DNA from: Polaribacter sp. BAL334
Lineage (GTDB): Bacteria > Bacteroidota > Bacteroidia > Flavobacteriales > Flavobacteriaceae
Assembly: GCF_015767435.1 (NCBI RefSeq)
Contig: NZ_JADWOV010000268.1
Span: 1-64,000 of the forward strand
DNA: 64,000 bases
Direction of reading: 5' to 3'
The stretch's first letter is position 1, and every line of letters starts with the position of its first letter. Both the position numbers and the translations under genes were made by a program. Below, one piece after another: positions 46,430 through 56,256 of this stretch. Under the pieces are notes generated by a model. It ran no database searches. It had not been told where the DNA came from and was given only the letters and a program-made list of their open reading frames with translations.

Positions 46430-48235
46430 ATGTCTGAAGAAACAAACACACAAACACAGCCTACAACCGTAGAAGCTGTAAACCCACAACAATTTTTAGA
46501 AAACTTCAATTGGCACAAATACGAGCAAGGAATTGATGCTGTTGACGATGAAATGTTGAAACAATTTGAAACTGCTTTAGAAGGTACTGTTGGTTTCGTA
46601 AAAGAGCGTGATGTCATTGAAGGAATTGTTATCAGAATTACTGATAGAGATGCCATTATTGACATCAATTCTAAATCAGAAGGCGTTATTTCATTGAATG
46701 AATTTCGTTACAATCAACATTTAGCTGTTGGAGACAAAGTAGAAGTATTGGTTGACAAAAGAGAAGATTCTTCTGGTCAATTGGTATTATCTCACAAAAA
46801 AGCAAGAGTTATCAAAGCTTGGGATCGTGTAAACAATGCACACGAAACAGGTGAAGTAGTAAACGGTTTTGTAAAATGCAGAACAAGAGGTGGTATGATT
46901 GTAGATGTTTTCGGAATCGAAGCATTCTTACCAGGTTCTCAAATTGATGTAAAACCAATTAGAGATTACGATCAATTCGTTGAAAAAACAATGGAATTTA
47001 AAGTGGTGAAAATCAATCATGAATTTAAAAACGTTGTAGTATCACACAAAGCATTGATTGAAGCAGATATTGAATCTCAGAAAAAAGAAATCATTGGCCA
47101 GTTAGAAAAAGGACAAGTATTAGAAGGAATCGTGAAAAACGTAACTTCTTATGGAGTATTTGTTGATTTAGGTGGTGTTGATGGATTGATTCACATTACA
47201 GATTTATCTTGGTCAAGAATCAATCATCCAAATGAAGTGGTTGAATTGGATCAAAAATTAAACGTGGTAATTTTAGATTTTGATGATAACAAATCTAGAA
47301 TCCAATTAGGATTGAAACAATTGTCTGCACATCCTTGGGAAGCTTTAGACGCAAACTTAAAAGTGGGTGATAAAGTAACTGGAGAAGTTGTTGTATTGGC
47401 TGATTATGGAGCATTTGTGGAAGTAGAGCAAGGAGTTGAAGGATTGATTCACGTTTCTGAAATGTCTTGGTCAACACATTTACGTTCTGCACAAGATTTC
47501 GTAAAAGTTGGTGATAAAATTGAAGCTGTTATCTTAACGTTAGATAGAGAAGATCGTAAAATGTCATTGGGTATCAAACAATTACATCCAGATCCTTGGA
47601 CAGATGTAACTGCTAAATTCCCAGTAGGTTCCACTCACACAGGAACCGTAAGAAACTATACAAACTTTGGTGTTTTTGTTGAATTAGAAGAAGGAATTGA
47701 TGGATTGGTGTACATTTCAGATTTATCTTGGACTAAAAAAATCAAACATCCATCAGATTTTGTAACTGTTGGAGATACCTTAGAAGTACAAGTATTAGAA
47801 TTGGATGTTGAAAACAGAAAATTAAACTTAGGTCACAAACAAACCTTGGATAATCCTTGGGATATTCACGAAGATACCTATGCAATTGGAAGTGTTCACA
47901 CAGGAACTATCAAAGATAAAAACGATAAAGGTGCAGTCATCACTTTCGAAGATGGTGTGGAAGGATTTGCTCCAGTAAGATTCTTGGATAAAGAAGATGG
48001 TTCTAAACTTGGAAAAGGAGATACTGCAGAGTTTGTAGTTTTAGAGTTTTCTAAAGAATACAGAAGAGTAGTAGTTTCGCATTCCTCTATCTACAAAGAG
48101 CAAGAGAAGAAAAATGTGAAAGCTGCCGTTAAAAAAGCAACTGAAGGAGAAAAAACTACTTTAGGAGATTTGAATGACGATCTTGCTGATTTAAAGAAAA
48201 AAATGGACGCGAAAGCGAAAAAAGATAAAAAATAA
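46430..48235 (+). CDS. rpsA: 30S ribosomal protein S1
   Basis: Binds mRNA and helps load it on the 30S subunit. Six S1 (OB-fold) repeats can be counted. They begin near residues 64 (GFVKERDVIEGIV), 142 (GEVVNGFV), 224 (GQVLEGIV), 310 (GDKVTGEV), 398 (GSTHTGTV) and 486 (GSVHTGTI). The tail is rich in Lys and Asp. At 601 aa it is typical of the Bacteroidota form, with an acidic N-terminal extension (SEETNTQTQ...). It is a single-gene transcript ending at a strong hairpin. Confidence 0.95.
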   Translation: MSEETNTQTQPTTVEAVNPQQFLENFNWHKYEQGIDAVDDEMLKQFETALEGTVGFVKERDVIEGIVIRITDRDAIIDINSKSEGVISLNEFRYNQHLAVGDKVEVLVDKREDSSGQLVLSHKKARVIKAWDRVNNAHETGEVVNGFVKCRTRGGMIVDVFGIEAFLPGSQIDVKPIRDYDQFVEKTMEFKVVKINHEFKNVVVSHKALIEADIESQKKEIIGQLEKGQVLEGIVKNVTSYGVFVDLGGVDGLIHITDLSWSRINHPNEVVELDQKLNVVILDFDDNKSRIQLGLKQLSAHPWEALDANLKVGDKVTGEVVVLADYGAFVEVEQGVEGLIHVSEMSWSTHLRSAQDFVKVGDKIEAVILTLDREDRKMSLGIKQLHPDPWTDVTAKFPVGSTHTGTVRNYTNFGVFVELEEGIDGLVYISDLSWTKKIKHPSDFVTVGDTLEVQVLELDVENRKLNLGHKQTLDNPWDIHEDTYAIGSVHTGTIKDKNDKGAVITFEDGVEGFAPVRFLDKEDGSKLGKGDTAEFVVLEFSKEYRRVVVSHSSIYKEQEKKNVKAAVKKATEGEKTTLGDLNDDLADLKKKMDAKAKKDKK

Positions 48236-48258
48236 TCTTTTTACATTTTTATAAAATT

Positions 48259-48290
48259 AAAAACCACTGATTTTTCAGTGGTTTTTTTAT
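48259..48290 (+). terminator. Rho-independent terminator of rpsA
   Basis: The stem AACCACTGA/TCAGTGGTT with a T-rich loop is followed by seven T, 24 bp after the rpsA stop. Confidence 0.9.
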
Positions 48291-48516
48291 TTTGGAGGAT
48301 TCTTAAAGACCTGGCTTTTTTCTATTTCTTTCCTGTTTTAAGTAGGTTCTTTAATCTAAGTTCGATTTATAAATTACTGAATAACAATAGCCTCTTTTTT
48401 TAAATTAACAACGTTGTGTTTTTGGTACCTTCCCTGCCTGCCAAATGAAAGGGATATACAAAGTTTCTCAAAGTTCCAAAATCTCTGGACTATAAAATTA
48501 ATTGTCAACCTGATTG

Positions 48517-48933
48517 GGTGTCATTGAATTTTAAAATGAAATTGCCACGAATTCACGGATTTTTTATGCCCAATGAATCCAATAAATTTGGATTTTCATC
48601 AAAGATGAAAACAATTCCTGTGATGAAATCCTTACAATTTGTGCATTCGTGGTAAAAAATCTATTTTCTATTGAATAAAATAATTGTACCCAACAGACAA
48701 TTTTTTAATTTTTAACCTTGTGGATGTAAATTTTAAAATGAATCTGCCACTGATTCACGGATTTCATTTAAATCACCTTTTAGGTGTCATTGAATTTTAA
48801 AATGAAATTGCCACGAATTCACGGATTTTTTATGCCCAATGAATCCAATAAATTTGAATTTTCATCAAAGATGAAAACAATTATTGTGATGAAATCCTTA
48901 CAATTTGTGAATTCGTGGTAAAAAATCTATTTT
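48517..48933. repeat. Two direct copies of a 150-bp palindrome-ended repeat
   Basis: Copies lie at 48517-48667 and 48783-48933 and differ at only a few bases. Within each, CCACGAATTCACGG near the left end pairs with GTGAATTCGTGG near the right end (GTGCATTCGTGG in the first copy). A partial unit (GCCACTGATTCACGGATT) lies between them at about 48745-48762. No gene is supported from 48291 to 49012. Confidence 0.8.
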
Positions 48934-49012
48934 ACTATCCAATAAAATAGTTACAATCAACAGGTTTATTATTAGGAATTTACTATAAAAATTTAAATCG
49001 AAATCAGGTCAA

Positions 49013-49987
49013 TTACTTTTTTTCATTTAGAAATTCATCTAAACGTTCAATAGATTTAATAATTACTTTCACAGATTCAATATAAAATTTTTTATTGATG
49101 GTGGCATATTTATCTGTTGGTCTGTGGTAATCTTTGTGGTCTTCTACTCCGAAATATAAAAAAGGAATTTTTTCTTTGTAAAAAACTCTATGGTCAGAAG
49201 AAAGTGTCCAATCTGATTGTTCAATTTTTTCTGGATCGTCATGTCCAAATAAAATAGTTACTTCATTAGAGGTAACTTTCTTTAACGGTTTTTTGAAATC
49301 TGGGTGATGATATGTACCGCAGATATATAGCTCTGGATAATAATCGCTATGGGAAATCATATCCATATTGATATTTAAAGCTATATTTTTTGTATCAGAA
49401 TAATTTTTAAGGAAAACTTCCGTCCCAACAGAACCAATTTCTTCACCATCAACAGCAGCAAAAATTAAATTATGTTTTAATGGTTTGTTTTTAAAATATT
49501 CGGCTATTGTAAACAAAGCAGCAACCCCTGATGCATTGTCATCAGCACCATTAAAAATTACATTTTCTCTAATTCCTAAATGATCATAATGTGCCGTAAT
49601 TACAATCGTTTTGTTTGAATTGCCTTTTAAAACTCCGATGACATTTGCACCAGAAGCAATGGTATCTTTTACATTAGAAAAATTGATTCCTGGATTTTCT
49701 ACAGGAAATGCTTCCTGTCTTTTTTTTCCTTTGAAGGTATAATCAAAAGCTTCTATATAGCTTCCGTTTTTATATTTTTGCAATCCAATTTCAGTAAACT
49801 TTTTCTCAATAAATTCTTGAGCTTTAACACTTCCTTTAGTAGAAAATGCCCTTCCTTCCATAGAATCACTTGCTAATATTTTCATATTCTCAAGTAACTT
49901 TTGGCTATTAATAGAAATTGGAACAGGTTTTTCGCAACTAAAAAATAGTACACACAGAATAAACCCAGAAATAAAATTTCTTTTCAT
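49013..49987 (-). CDS. M28-family metallopeptidase, lipoprotein
   Basis: A secreted zinc aminopeptidase-like enzyme of 324 aa. The lipobox ILCVLFFSC (Cys18) marks it as a lipoprotein. The two-zinc site is complete: TAHYDHLG (His), NGADDNASGVAAL (Asp), VDGEEIGSVG (Glu-Glu), NMDMISH (Asp) and a C-terminal HKDYHRPTDKY (His). A peptidase role on the periplasmic or surface side is likely; the substrate is unknown. It is downstream of the fadE terminator and is probably transcribed on its own. Confidence 0.88.
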   Translation of the reverse strand: MKRNFISGFILCVLFFSCEKPVPISINSQKLLENMKILASDSMEGRAFSTKGSVKAQEFIEKKFTEIGLQKYKNGSYIEAFDYTFKGKKRQEAFPVENPGINFSNVKDTIASGANVIGVLKGNSNKTIVITAHYDHLGIRENVIFNGADDNASGVAALFTIAEYFKNKPLKHNLIFAAVDGEEIGSVGTEVFLKNYSDTKNIALNINMDMISHSDYYPELYICGTYHHPDFKKPLKKVTSNEVTILFGHDDPEKIEQSDWTLSSDHRVFYKEKIPFLYFGVEDHKDYHRPTDKYATINKKFYIESVKVIIKSIERLDEFLNEKK

Positions 49988-50034
49988 TGTTGAAAGTTAA
50001 ATACAAAAAATATGAGGGAATTCTGCAAATATAT

Positions 50035-50064
50035 AAAAAGACCTTTAATTTAAAAGGTCTTTTT
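50035..50064 (-). terminator. Rho-independent terminator of the fad operon
   Basis: A 12-bp perfect stem AAAAAGACCTTT/AAAGGTCTTTTT lies 40 bp beyond the fadE stop. T-runs on both strands make it symmetric. Confidence 0.85.
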
Positions 50065-50105
50065 ATACAAATAATTAAATCTCTTTTTATAGTTGATTTG
50101 CTTAT

Positions 50106-51914
50106 CTAAAAACAATATTTACCCTCTGATTTTAATTTTTCAGCAATGATGTCTCTCAATGCAACCACATTTGGGTAATTTTGATATTTCGTAAAACGTT
50201 TCAATCCCATCAATAACATGCGTTGCTCATCACCTTCTGAAAAAGAAATAATTCCTTCTTTTCCTTTGCTGGTAATGATTTCTACAGCATTGTACAAATA
50301 TAATTTTGCCATGGCAATTTGTGCTTCCTGTGATTTATCACCAAAACGTTTTGCATTTTTTTCAGTTCTTAATAGCGTGGATTCTGCCATATAAATTTCG
50401 TTCAAAATATCTGCAGCTGCCATTAATAATTGCTGATGTTGCTCTAAATCTGGCCCATATTTTTGAATTGCAGAACCAGCCACCATCAAAAATACTTTTT
50501 TCATTTTGGCAATCATCATCTTTTCTTCTGAAAATAATTCCGAAAAATCGGGAGTTTCAAAGGAAGGAATTCCCATTAATTCATCAGCAACAGCAGTTGC
50601 AGGACCCAATAAATCAACATGACCTTTCATGGCTTTTTTGATCAACATGCCCACAGAAAGCATTCTATTGATTTCGTTGGTGCCTTCATAAATTCGTGCA
50701 ATACGTGCATCTCTCCAAGCAGCTTCCATGGGTGTTTCTTCTGAAAATCCCATCCCTCCAAAAATCTGAATGCCTTCATCTGCACAATTTTGAACATCTT
50801 CTGAAACGGTTACTTTCAAAATTGAACATTCAATAGCATATTCTTCCACTCCTTTTAGTTCGGCTTCTTGGTGCGAATTTCCATCAGCAATTCTCATATG
50901 AATTCTGTCTTCAATATCCTTTGCAGCTCTGTAACTTGCAGATTCTCCTGCATAGGTATTGGTTGCCATTTCTGCTAATTTTGCTTTGATAGCACCAAAA
51001 TCTGCAATGGGAGTTTTGAATTGTTTGCGCTCTAAAGCATATTTTAACGCAATTTCGGTAACTCTTCTTTGAGAATCCAAACAAGCAGCAGCCAATTTAA
51101 TTCTTCCAACATTCAGTGCATTTACAGCGATTTTGAAACCTCCACCTCTTTCAGAAAGCATGTTTTCAGCAGGCACAATCGTATCATTAAAAAATACTTG
51201 ACGTGTAGAACTTGCTCTGATTCCTAGTTTGTGTTCTTCTTCTCCTAACGTAATTCCATTTGGATTTGCTTTGTCATATTCAACAATAAAACCAGTGATA
51301 TTTTTGTCATTTTCAATACGCGCAAAAACAATCATCAAATTACAGAAACCTGCATTTGAAATCCACATTTTTTGACCATTGATTTTGTATGATTTTCCAT
51401 CAGCAGAAATTTCAGCGGTTGTTTTTCCTGAATTTGCATCTGACCCAGCTCCAGGTTCCGTCAAACAATAAGAACCCATCCATTCTCCAGAAGCCAATTT
51501 TGGGACATATTTTTGTTTTTGCTCTTCAGTTCCGTACAAAGTAATTGGCATGGTTCCAATTCCAGTGTGAGCACCAAAAGCAGTACTGAATGAGCCAGTT
51601 CCACTTGAAATGTAATCGCAAGTAAGCATTGTAGAAACAAATCCCATTCCCAAGCCACCATATTCTTCAGGAACAGCAACCCCTAAAAAGCCCAATTCTC
51701 CTGCTTTTTTCATTACTTCTTCTGTCAATTTATAGTCTTTTGCTTCAAAACGGGCTTTGTGAGCAATGATTTCACGTTCATTAAATTCTTTGACAGCTTC
51801 ACGCATCATAATTTGCTCTTCAGAAAAATCCTCTGGGGTAAAAATATCTTCGCAGTTTGATTCTTTCACTAAGAATTGTCCTCCTCTTAATAGGTTTTTT
51901 TGTATTGTTTCCAT
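50106..51914 (-). CDS. fadE: Acyl-CoA dehydrogenase (FadE type)
   Basis: A flavoprotein that oxidises acyl-CoA to trans-2-enoyl-CoA, the first step of beta-oxidation. YCLTEPGAGSD (about 150) and WISNAGFCN are the FAD/substrate signatures. CADEGIQIFGGMGF and YEGTNEINRM (about 400) are the C-terminal acyl-CoA dehydrogenase motifs. An extra C-terminal helical region of about 180 aa resembles VLCAD-like enzymes (602 aa in all). It is third in marR-fadN-fadA-fadE, the same fadN-A-E order as in Bacillus. Confidence 0.93.
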   Translation of the reverse strand: METIQKNLLRGGQFLVKESNCEDIFTPEDFSEEQIMMREAVKEFNEREIIAHKARFEAKDYKLTEEVMKKAGELGFLGVAVPEEYGGLGMGFVSTMLTCDYISSGTGSFSTAFGAHTGIGTMPITLYGTEEQKQKYVPKLASGEWMGSYCLTEPGAGSDANSGKTTAEISADGKSYKINGQKMWISNAGFCNLMIVFARIENDKNITGFIVEYDKANPNGITLGEEEHKLGIRASSTRQVFFNDTIVPAENMLSERGGGFKIAVNALNVGRIKLAAACLDSQRRVTEIALKYALERKQFKTPIADFGAIKAKLAEMATNTYAGESASYRAAKDIEDRIHMRIADGNSHQEAELKGVEEYAIECSILKVTVSEDVQNCADEGIQIFGGMGFSEETPMEAAWRDARIARIYEGTNEINRMLSVGMLIKKAMKGHVDLLGPATAVADELMGIPSFETPDFSELFSEEKMMIAKMKKVFLMVAGSAIQKYGPDLEQHQQLLMAAADILNEIYMAESTLLRTEKNAKRFGDKSQEAQIAMAKLYLYNAVEIITSKGKEGIISFSEGDEQRMLLMGLKRFTKYQNYPNVVALRDIIAEKLKSEGKYCF

Positions 51915-51934
51915 AATTAATATTGTTTGCTTTT

Positions 51935-53125
51935 TTAGTTTAAAAATTCAAAAATTCCTGCTGCACCTTGACCTGTTCCAACACACATGGTCACCATTCC
52001 ATATTTGTTTTGCATATTTCTTTGACGCATTTCATCAAACAACTGAACAGATAATTTAGCACCAGTACAACCTAAAGGATGTCCTAACGCAATGGCACCT
52101 CCATTTACGTTGATGATATTTGGGTTTAAGCCCAATTCACGAATTACCGCCAAAGATTGTGAAGCAAAAGCTTCATTCAATTCAATTAATTCGATCTCTT
52201 TTTGATGCAAACCTCCTTGTTTCAATGCTTTTGGAATCGCAGCAATTGGGCCAATTCCCATAATTCTTGGAGGAACTCCTGCAGCTGCATAACTCACCAA
52301 TCTTGCAATGGGTGTGATGTTCAATTCTTTGACCATATCTTCACTCATAATCAACACAAAAGCAGCACCATCACTCATTTGAGATGAATTTCCTGCAGTA
52401 ACACTTCCATTGGCTGCAAAAACAGGGCGTAAACTGGACAATCCTTCTAAAGAAGTATCTTTTCTTGGACCTTCATCTTTGGTTACTGTATATTTTTTTG
52501 TGGCTTTTTTTCCGTTTTCATTGATAAAAGTTTGTTCAACTTCAATCGGAACAATTTGATTTTGAAAACGATTTTCAGCTTGTGCTTTTAGTGCTTTTAA
52601 ATGTGATTGCAATGCAAATTCATCTTGATCAGCTCTTGAAATTTTAAATTCATTGGCAACAGCTTCTGCAGTATTTCCCATTCCCCAATAATATTCTTCA
52701 TGACCAGCTGCAATGGTATCGTAGTTTAATTCTGGTTTGAAACCTGTCATGGGCACTGAACTCATGCTTTCTGCACCACCAGCAATGATACAATCTGCCA
52801 TTCCTGATTGAATTTTAGCCACTGCCATCGCAATTGTTTCCAGTCCAGAAGAACAAAAACGGTTTACAGTTACCCCAGGAACATCTTCGATTTTTAATCC
52901 CATTAATGAAATTAAACGCGCCATGTTTAGTCCTTGCGCTCCTTCTGGCATTGCGTTTCCTACAATGACATCGTCAATTCTTTTTTTGTCAAAATCAGGC
53001 AATTCATTCATCATGTATTGAATGGTTTCTGCTGCCAATTCATCCGTTCTTTTAAATCTGAACAGTCCTTTTGGTGCTTTTCCAACAGCTGTTCTGTATG
53101 CTTTTACGATATATGCTTGTTTCAT
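51935..53125 (-). CDS. fadA: Acetyl-CoA acyltransferase (3-ketoacyl-CoA thiolase)
   Basis: Cleaves 3-ketoacyl-CoA to acetyl-CoA and a shortened acyl-CoA. The active-site cysteine is in [14 protein letters not shown] (about residue 89). The second thiolase signature is [17 protein letters not shown], and the C-terminal catalytic cysteine is in [10 protein letters not shown]. 396 aa, normal for the family. 20 bp separates it from fadE. Confidence 0.95.
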   Translation of the reverse strand: MKQAYIVKAYRTAVGKAPKGLFRFKRTDELAAETIQYMMNELPDFDKKRIDDVIVGNAMPEGAQGLNMARLISLMGLKIEDVPGVTVNRFCSSGLETIAMAVAKIQSGMADCIIAGGAESMSSVPMTGFKPELNYDTIAAGHEEYYWGMGNTAEAVANEFKISRADQDEFALQSHLKALKAQAENRFQNQIVPIEVEQTFINENGKKATKKYTVTKDEGPRKDTSLEGLSSLRPVFAANGSVTAGNSSQMSDGAAFVLIMSEDMVKELNITPIARLVSYAAAGVPPRIMGIGPIAAIPKALKQGGLHQKEIELIELNEAFASQSLAVIRELGLNPNIINVNGGAIALGHPLGCTGAKLSVQLFDEMRQRNMQNKYGMVTMCVGTGQGAAGIFEFLN

Positions 53126-53207
53126 TTTTATATTTTTTAGTGTTTAGTTTTTAGTTGTTAGTGACTTAACTTATCATTTAGAACTCACAACTAATAACTT
53201 GCAATTA

Positions 53208-55613
53208 TTAATTGCGCAATGGTTTTCCAGTTTTTAACATGTGTTGAATTCGCTCCAACGTTTTTCTTTCCGTACACAAACTTAAGAATGCTTCGCGTTC
53301 AATGTCTAGTAAATATTGTTCTGAAACTCTGGTTGGTTCTGATAAATCGCCTCCAGCCATTACATACGCCAATTTATTCGCTATTTTTTGATCGTGCGCA
53401 GAAATGTATTTACTAGCTTCCATAGAATCAGTTCCTACTAAAAACATTCCTAACGCTTGCTTTCCTAAAACCAAAATGTCATTTCGTTTTACAGGTTGCG
53501 TATATCCAGCTTCTGCCATCAAAACCGCATGTTTTTTAGCTTCTGCAATTTGTCTGTCTTTATTCACAACCACCACATCTTTTCCTTTTTGAAGCAATCC
53601 TAAATCAAAAGCTTCATACGCTGATGTAGCTACTTTTGCCATTCCAATAGTTAGAAAATGCTCTTGTAACACATTCAATTGCACATCTCCTTTGTGAAAT
53701 AAATCTTGTGCTCTCAACGCCATTTCTTTGGAACCACCTCCACCAGGAATGACACCAACACCAAATTCAACCAAACCAATATAGGTTTCTGCTGCCGCAA
53801 CTACTTTGTCAGCGTGTAGTGAAATTTCGCAACCACCACCCAACGCCATTCCATGAGGAGCTGCAATTGTTGGGATGGAAGAATAACGCATTCGCATCAT
53901 CGTATCTTGAAAATATTTGATGGCCATGTTCAATTCATCATACTCTTGCTCTGCAGCCATCATAAAAATCATTCCGATATTGGCACCCACAGAAAAGTTT
54001 GCAGCTTGATTTCCAACTACTAATCCTTGGAAATCTTTTTCAGCCAAATCAATTGCTTTATTGATTCCGGCCAAAACATCACCACCAATGGTATTCATTT
54101 TCGAACGGAATTCTAGGTTTAAAATTCCATCACCCAAATCTTCTATAACTGTTCCAGAATTTTTCCAAACTTCATTTGATTTTCGGATATTGTCTAAAAT
54201 AATAAATGAATCTTGACCTGGTTTTTTAACCTGAGATTTTGAAGGAATGTCATAATAATAGGTTGCACCATTTTTGATGGTGTAAAAAGAAGTTTCTCCG
54301 TTTGCCAACATTTCAGTAACCCAAGTTGCAGGTTCTTTTCCTTCAGCTTTCATCATTTCAACACCTTTGGCAACACCAATGGCATCCCAAATTTGAAATG
54401 GTCCATGTTCCCAACCAAAACCAGCTCTTAAACCGTCGTCAATTCTGTACAATTCATCAGAAATTTCTGGGATTCTGTTTTGAACATAGGCAAACATGGC
54501 AGCAAAACTTTTTCTGTAAAATTCACCTGCTTTGTCTTTACCAGCCACCAACACTTTGAATCTGTCAGCGACATTATCAATCGATTTCGTGAGTTCTAAA
54601 GTGGCAAATTTTGCTGATTTTTTTTGACGATATTCTAACGTTTTCAAATCCAAAGATAAAATGTCTCTGTTGCCATTGGCATCTTTCGTCATTTTGTAAA
54701 ATCCTTGTTTGGTTTTACTTCCCAACCATTTGTTTTCCATCATTTTATTGACAAATTCAGGAATCACAAATTGATCTCTCATTTCGTCATTTGGGCAATT
54801 GTCTTTTACGCCATTTGCAGTGTGAATTAAGGTATCCAAACCAACTACATCAATCGTTCTAAAAGTGGCAGATTTTGGTCGACCAATTACAGGTCCAGTC
54901 AATTTATCCACTTCTTCGATGGTCAAATCCATTTCTTTCACCACGTGAAACAAGCTCATGATGCCAAAAATTCCAATTCTATTTCCAATAAATGCTGGAG
55001 TATCTTTGGCTAAAACTGAGGTTTTTCCTAAAAATTTATCACCATACATCATCAAGAAATCAGTCACTTCTTGCTTGCATTTTGGACCAGGAACAACCTC
55101 AAATAATTTCAAATATCTTGGAGGATTGAAAAAGTGTGTTACTGCAAAATGCTGCTGAAAATCTTCACTTCGTCCTTCACTCATAAATTTTATCGGAATT
55201 CCAGAAGTATTTGAAGTGATTAAGGTTCCTGGAGTTCTGAATTTTTCAATTTTTTCAAAAACACTTTTTTTGATATCCAAACGCTCCACAACCACTTCCA
55301 TAATCCAATCAACCTCTTTGATTTTATGCAAATCATCTTCCATATTTCCTGTAGAAATTCTTTCAGCGAATTTTTGATTGTATATAGGAGAAGGACTTGA
55401 TTTTAATGAAGTCATTAAAGCGTCATTTACCAAACGATTTCGAACTACTTTATCATTGAGTGTGAGTCCTTTTGCTTTTTCGATTTCGGAAAGTTCTCTT
55501 GGAATAATATCCAACAAAAGCACTTCAACGCCAATGTTTGCAAAGTGACAAGCAATTCCTGAACCCATAATTCCTGAGCCAATAATTGCTACTTTTTTAA
55601 TTCGTCTTGTCAT
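53208..55613 (-). CDS. fadN: 3-hydroxyacyl-CoA dehydrogenase / enoyl-CoA hydratase (FadN type)
   Basis: A bifunctional beta-oxidation enzyme with the domain order of FadN, reversed from E. coli FadB. The N-terminal NAD-binding HAD domain has GSGIMGSGIACHFAN (residues about 11-25) and GNRIGIFG. The C-terminal crotonase fold follows from about residue 490. It has the oxyanion motif HGMALGGGCEISL and EFGVGVIPGGGGSKEMALR. 801 aa. 20 bp follows the marR stop, so the two are in one operon. Confidence 0.93.
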   Translation of the reverse strand: MTRRIKKVAIIGSGIMGSGIACHFANIGVEVLLLDIIPRELSEIEKAKGLTLNDKVVRNRLVNDALMTSLKSSPSPIYNQKFAERISTGNMEDDLHKIKEVDWIMEVVVERLDIKKSVFEKIEKFRTPGTLITSNTSGIPIKFMSEGRSEDFQQHFAVTHFFNPPRYLKLFEVVPGPKCKQEVTDFLMMYGDKFLGKTSVLAKDTPAFIGNRIGIFGIMSLFHVVKEMDLTIEEVDKLTGPVIGRPKSATFRTIDVVGLDTLIHTANGVKDNCPNDEMRDQFVIPEFVNKMMENKWLGSKTKQGFYKMTKDANGNRDILSLDLKTLEYRQKKSAKFATLELTKSIDNVADRFKVLVAGKDKAGEFYRKSFAAMFAYVQNRIPEISDELYRIDDGLRAGFGWEHGPFQIWDAIGVAKGVEMMKAEGKEPATWVTEMLANGETSFYTIKNGATYYYDIPSKSQVKKPGQDSFIILDNIRKSNEVWKNSGTVIEDLGDGILNLEFRSKMNTIGGDVLAGINKAIDLAEKDFQGLVVGNQAANFSVGANIGMIFMMAAEQEYDELNMAIKYFQDTMMRMRYSSIPTIAAPHGMALGGGCEISLHADKVVAAAETYIGLVEFGVGVIPGGGGSKEMALRAQDLFHKGDVQLNVLQEHFLTIGMAKVATSAYEAFDLGLLQKGKDVVVVNKDRQIAEAKKHAVLMAEAGYTQPVKRNDILVLGKQALGMFLVGTDSMEASKYISAHDQKIANKLAYVMAGGDLSEPTRVSEQYLLDIEREAFLSLCTERKTLERIQHMLKTGKPLRN

Positions 55614-55632
55614 TAGAATAGTGTTTTAATTT

Positions 55633-56088
55633 TTATTTATCTTGTTGTATTGCTTCAAAAATCTTTTTCTCGGCAATTAATTTATTGATGGTGGATGTTA
55701 CTTTAAAAAAGCCGTCCAATTCTTCTTCCGTTACTTGCGATTTTACAAAATCATTAAATTGATACACATGTCCTTTTGAAATTTCTCTCATTTCTTTGCC
55801 ATACGCTGTCAATTTGATCATGACACTTCTTCCATCTTCAGGATTTTTTTCTCTATAAATGGCTCCTTTATCTTCCATCGATTTTAAAATTCTTGAAAGA
55901 CTGGTGGGTTCCATTCCCATCATGGGTCCTAAAGCTGTTGAAGGTGTGCCATTTTCTTTGTGGATGCTTAATAAAACAAATGCCATAGCCATCGTGCTTC
56001 CATGATTTGCAGCTTGCTCATTGTACATTTTTGCAACTGCTTGCCATGTAGCTCTTAATTGATGATCGATTGTTTTATTTCTGTCCAT
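55633..56088 (-). CDS. MarR-family regulator of the fad operon
   Basis: A winged-helix repressor of 151 aa. The recognition helix region is MGMEPTSLSRILKSMEDKGAI (about residues 57-77), and the wing is REKNPEDGRSVMIKLTAYG. ATG 56088 is chosen over TTG 56097, because a TATCTTTG -7 box (56095-56102, minus strand) runs through the upstream codons. Two palindromes just upstream (56111-56128 and 56142-56155) are its likely operators. It is the first gene of the fad operon, so it probably represses its own operon and responds to an acyl-CoA or fatty acid. Confidence 0.88.
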   Translation of the reverse strand: MDRNKTIDHQLRATWQAVAKMYNEQAANHGSTMAMAFVLLSIHKENGTPSTALGPMMGMEPTSLSRILKSMEDKGAIYREKNPEDGRSVMIKLTAYGKEMREISKGHVYQFNDFVKSQVTEEELDGFFKVTSTINKLIAEKKIFEAIQQDK

Positions 56089-56110
56089 GGAGTCCAAAGA
56101 TATAAAAATT

Positions 56111-56155
56111 TATTATGCACGCATAGTAAATATAAAAAAAGTTATGCATGCATAA
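56111..56155. promoter_or_regulatory. Paired palindromic operators between marR-fad and the ABC exporter
   Basis: Site 1 TATTATGCACGCATAGTA (56111-56128) is a near-perfect palindrome, and site 2 TTATGCATGCATAA (56142-56155) a perfect one. They share the core TTATGCAYGCATA, and their centres are 29 bp apart. Site 1 covers the -33 region of the marR promoter. Confidence 0.75.
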
Positions 56156-56256
56156 TAAATTTTAACATTTTATTATCGTGTAACGAATCCATACTTTCTG
56201 TGTCTAATCTCAATAAAATATGTAGTTTTGTACAAAAGCGACTTAAAAAATTCTCT

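Noticed and set aside
56059..56256. 66-residue N-terminal extension of the ABC ATPase
   Set aside because: It crosses the marR operators and promoter; ATG 56257 starts right at the usual ABC ATPase N-terminus.
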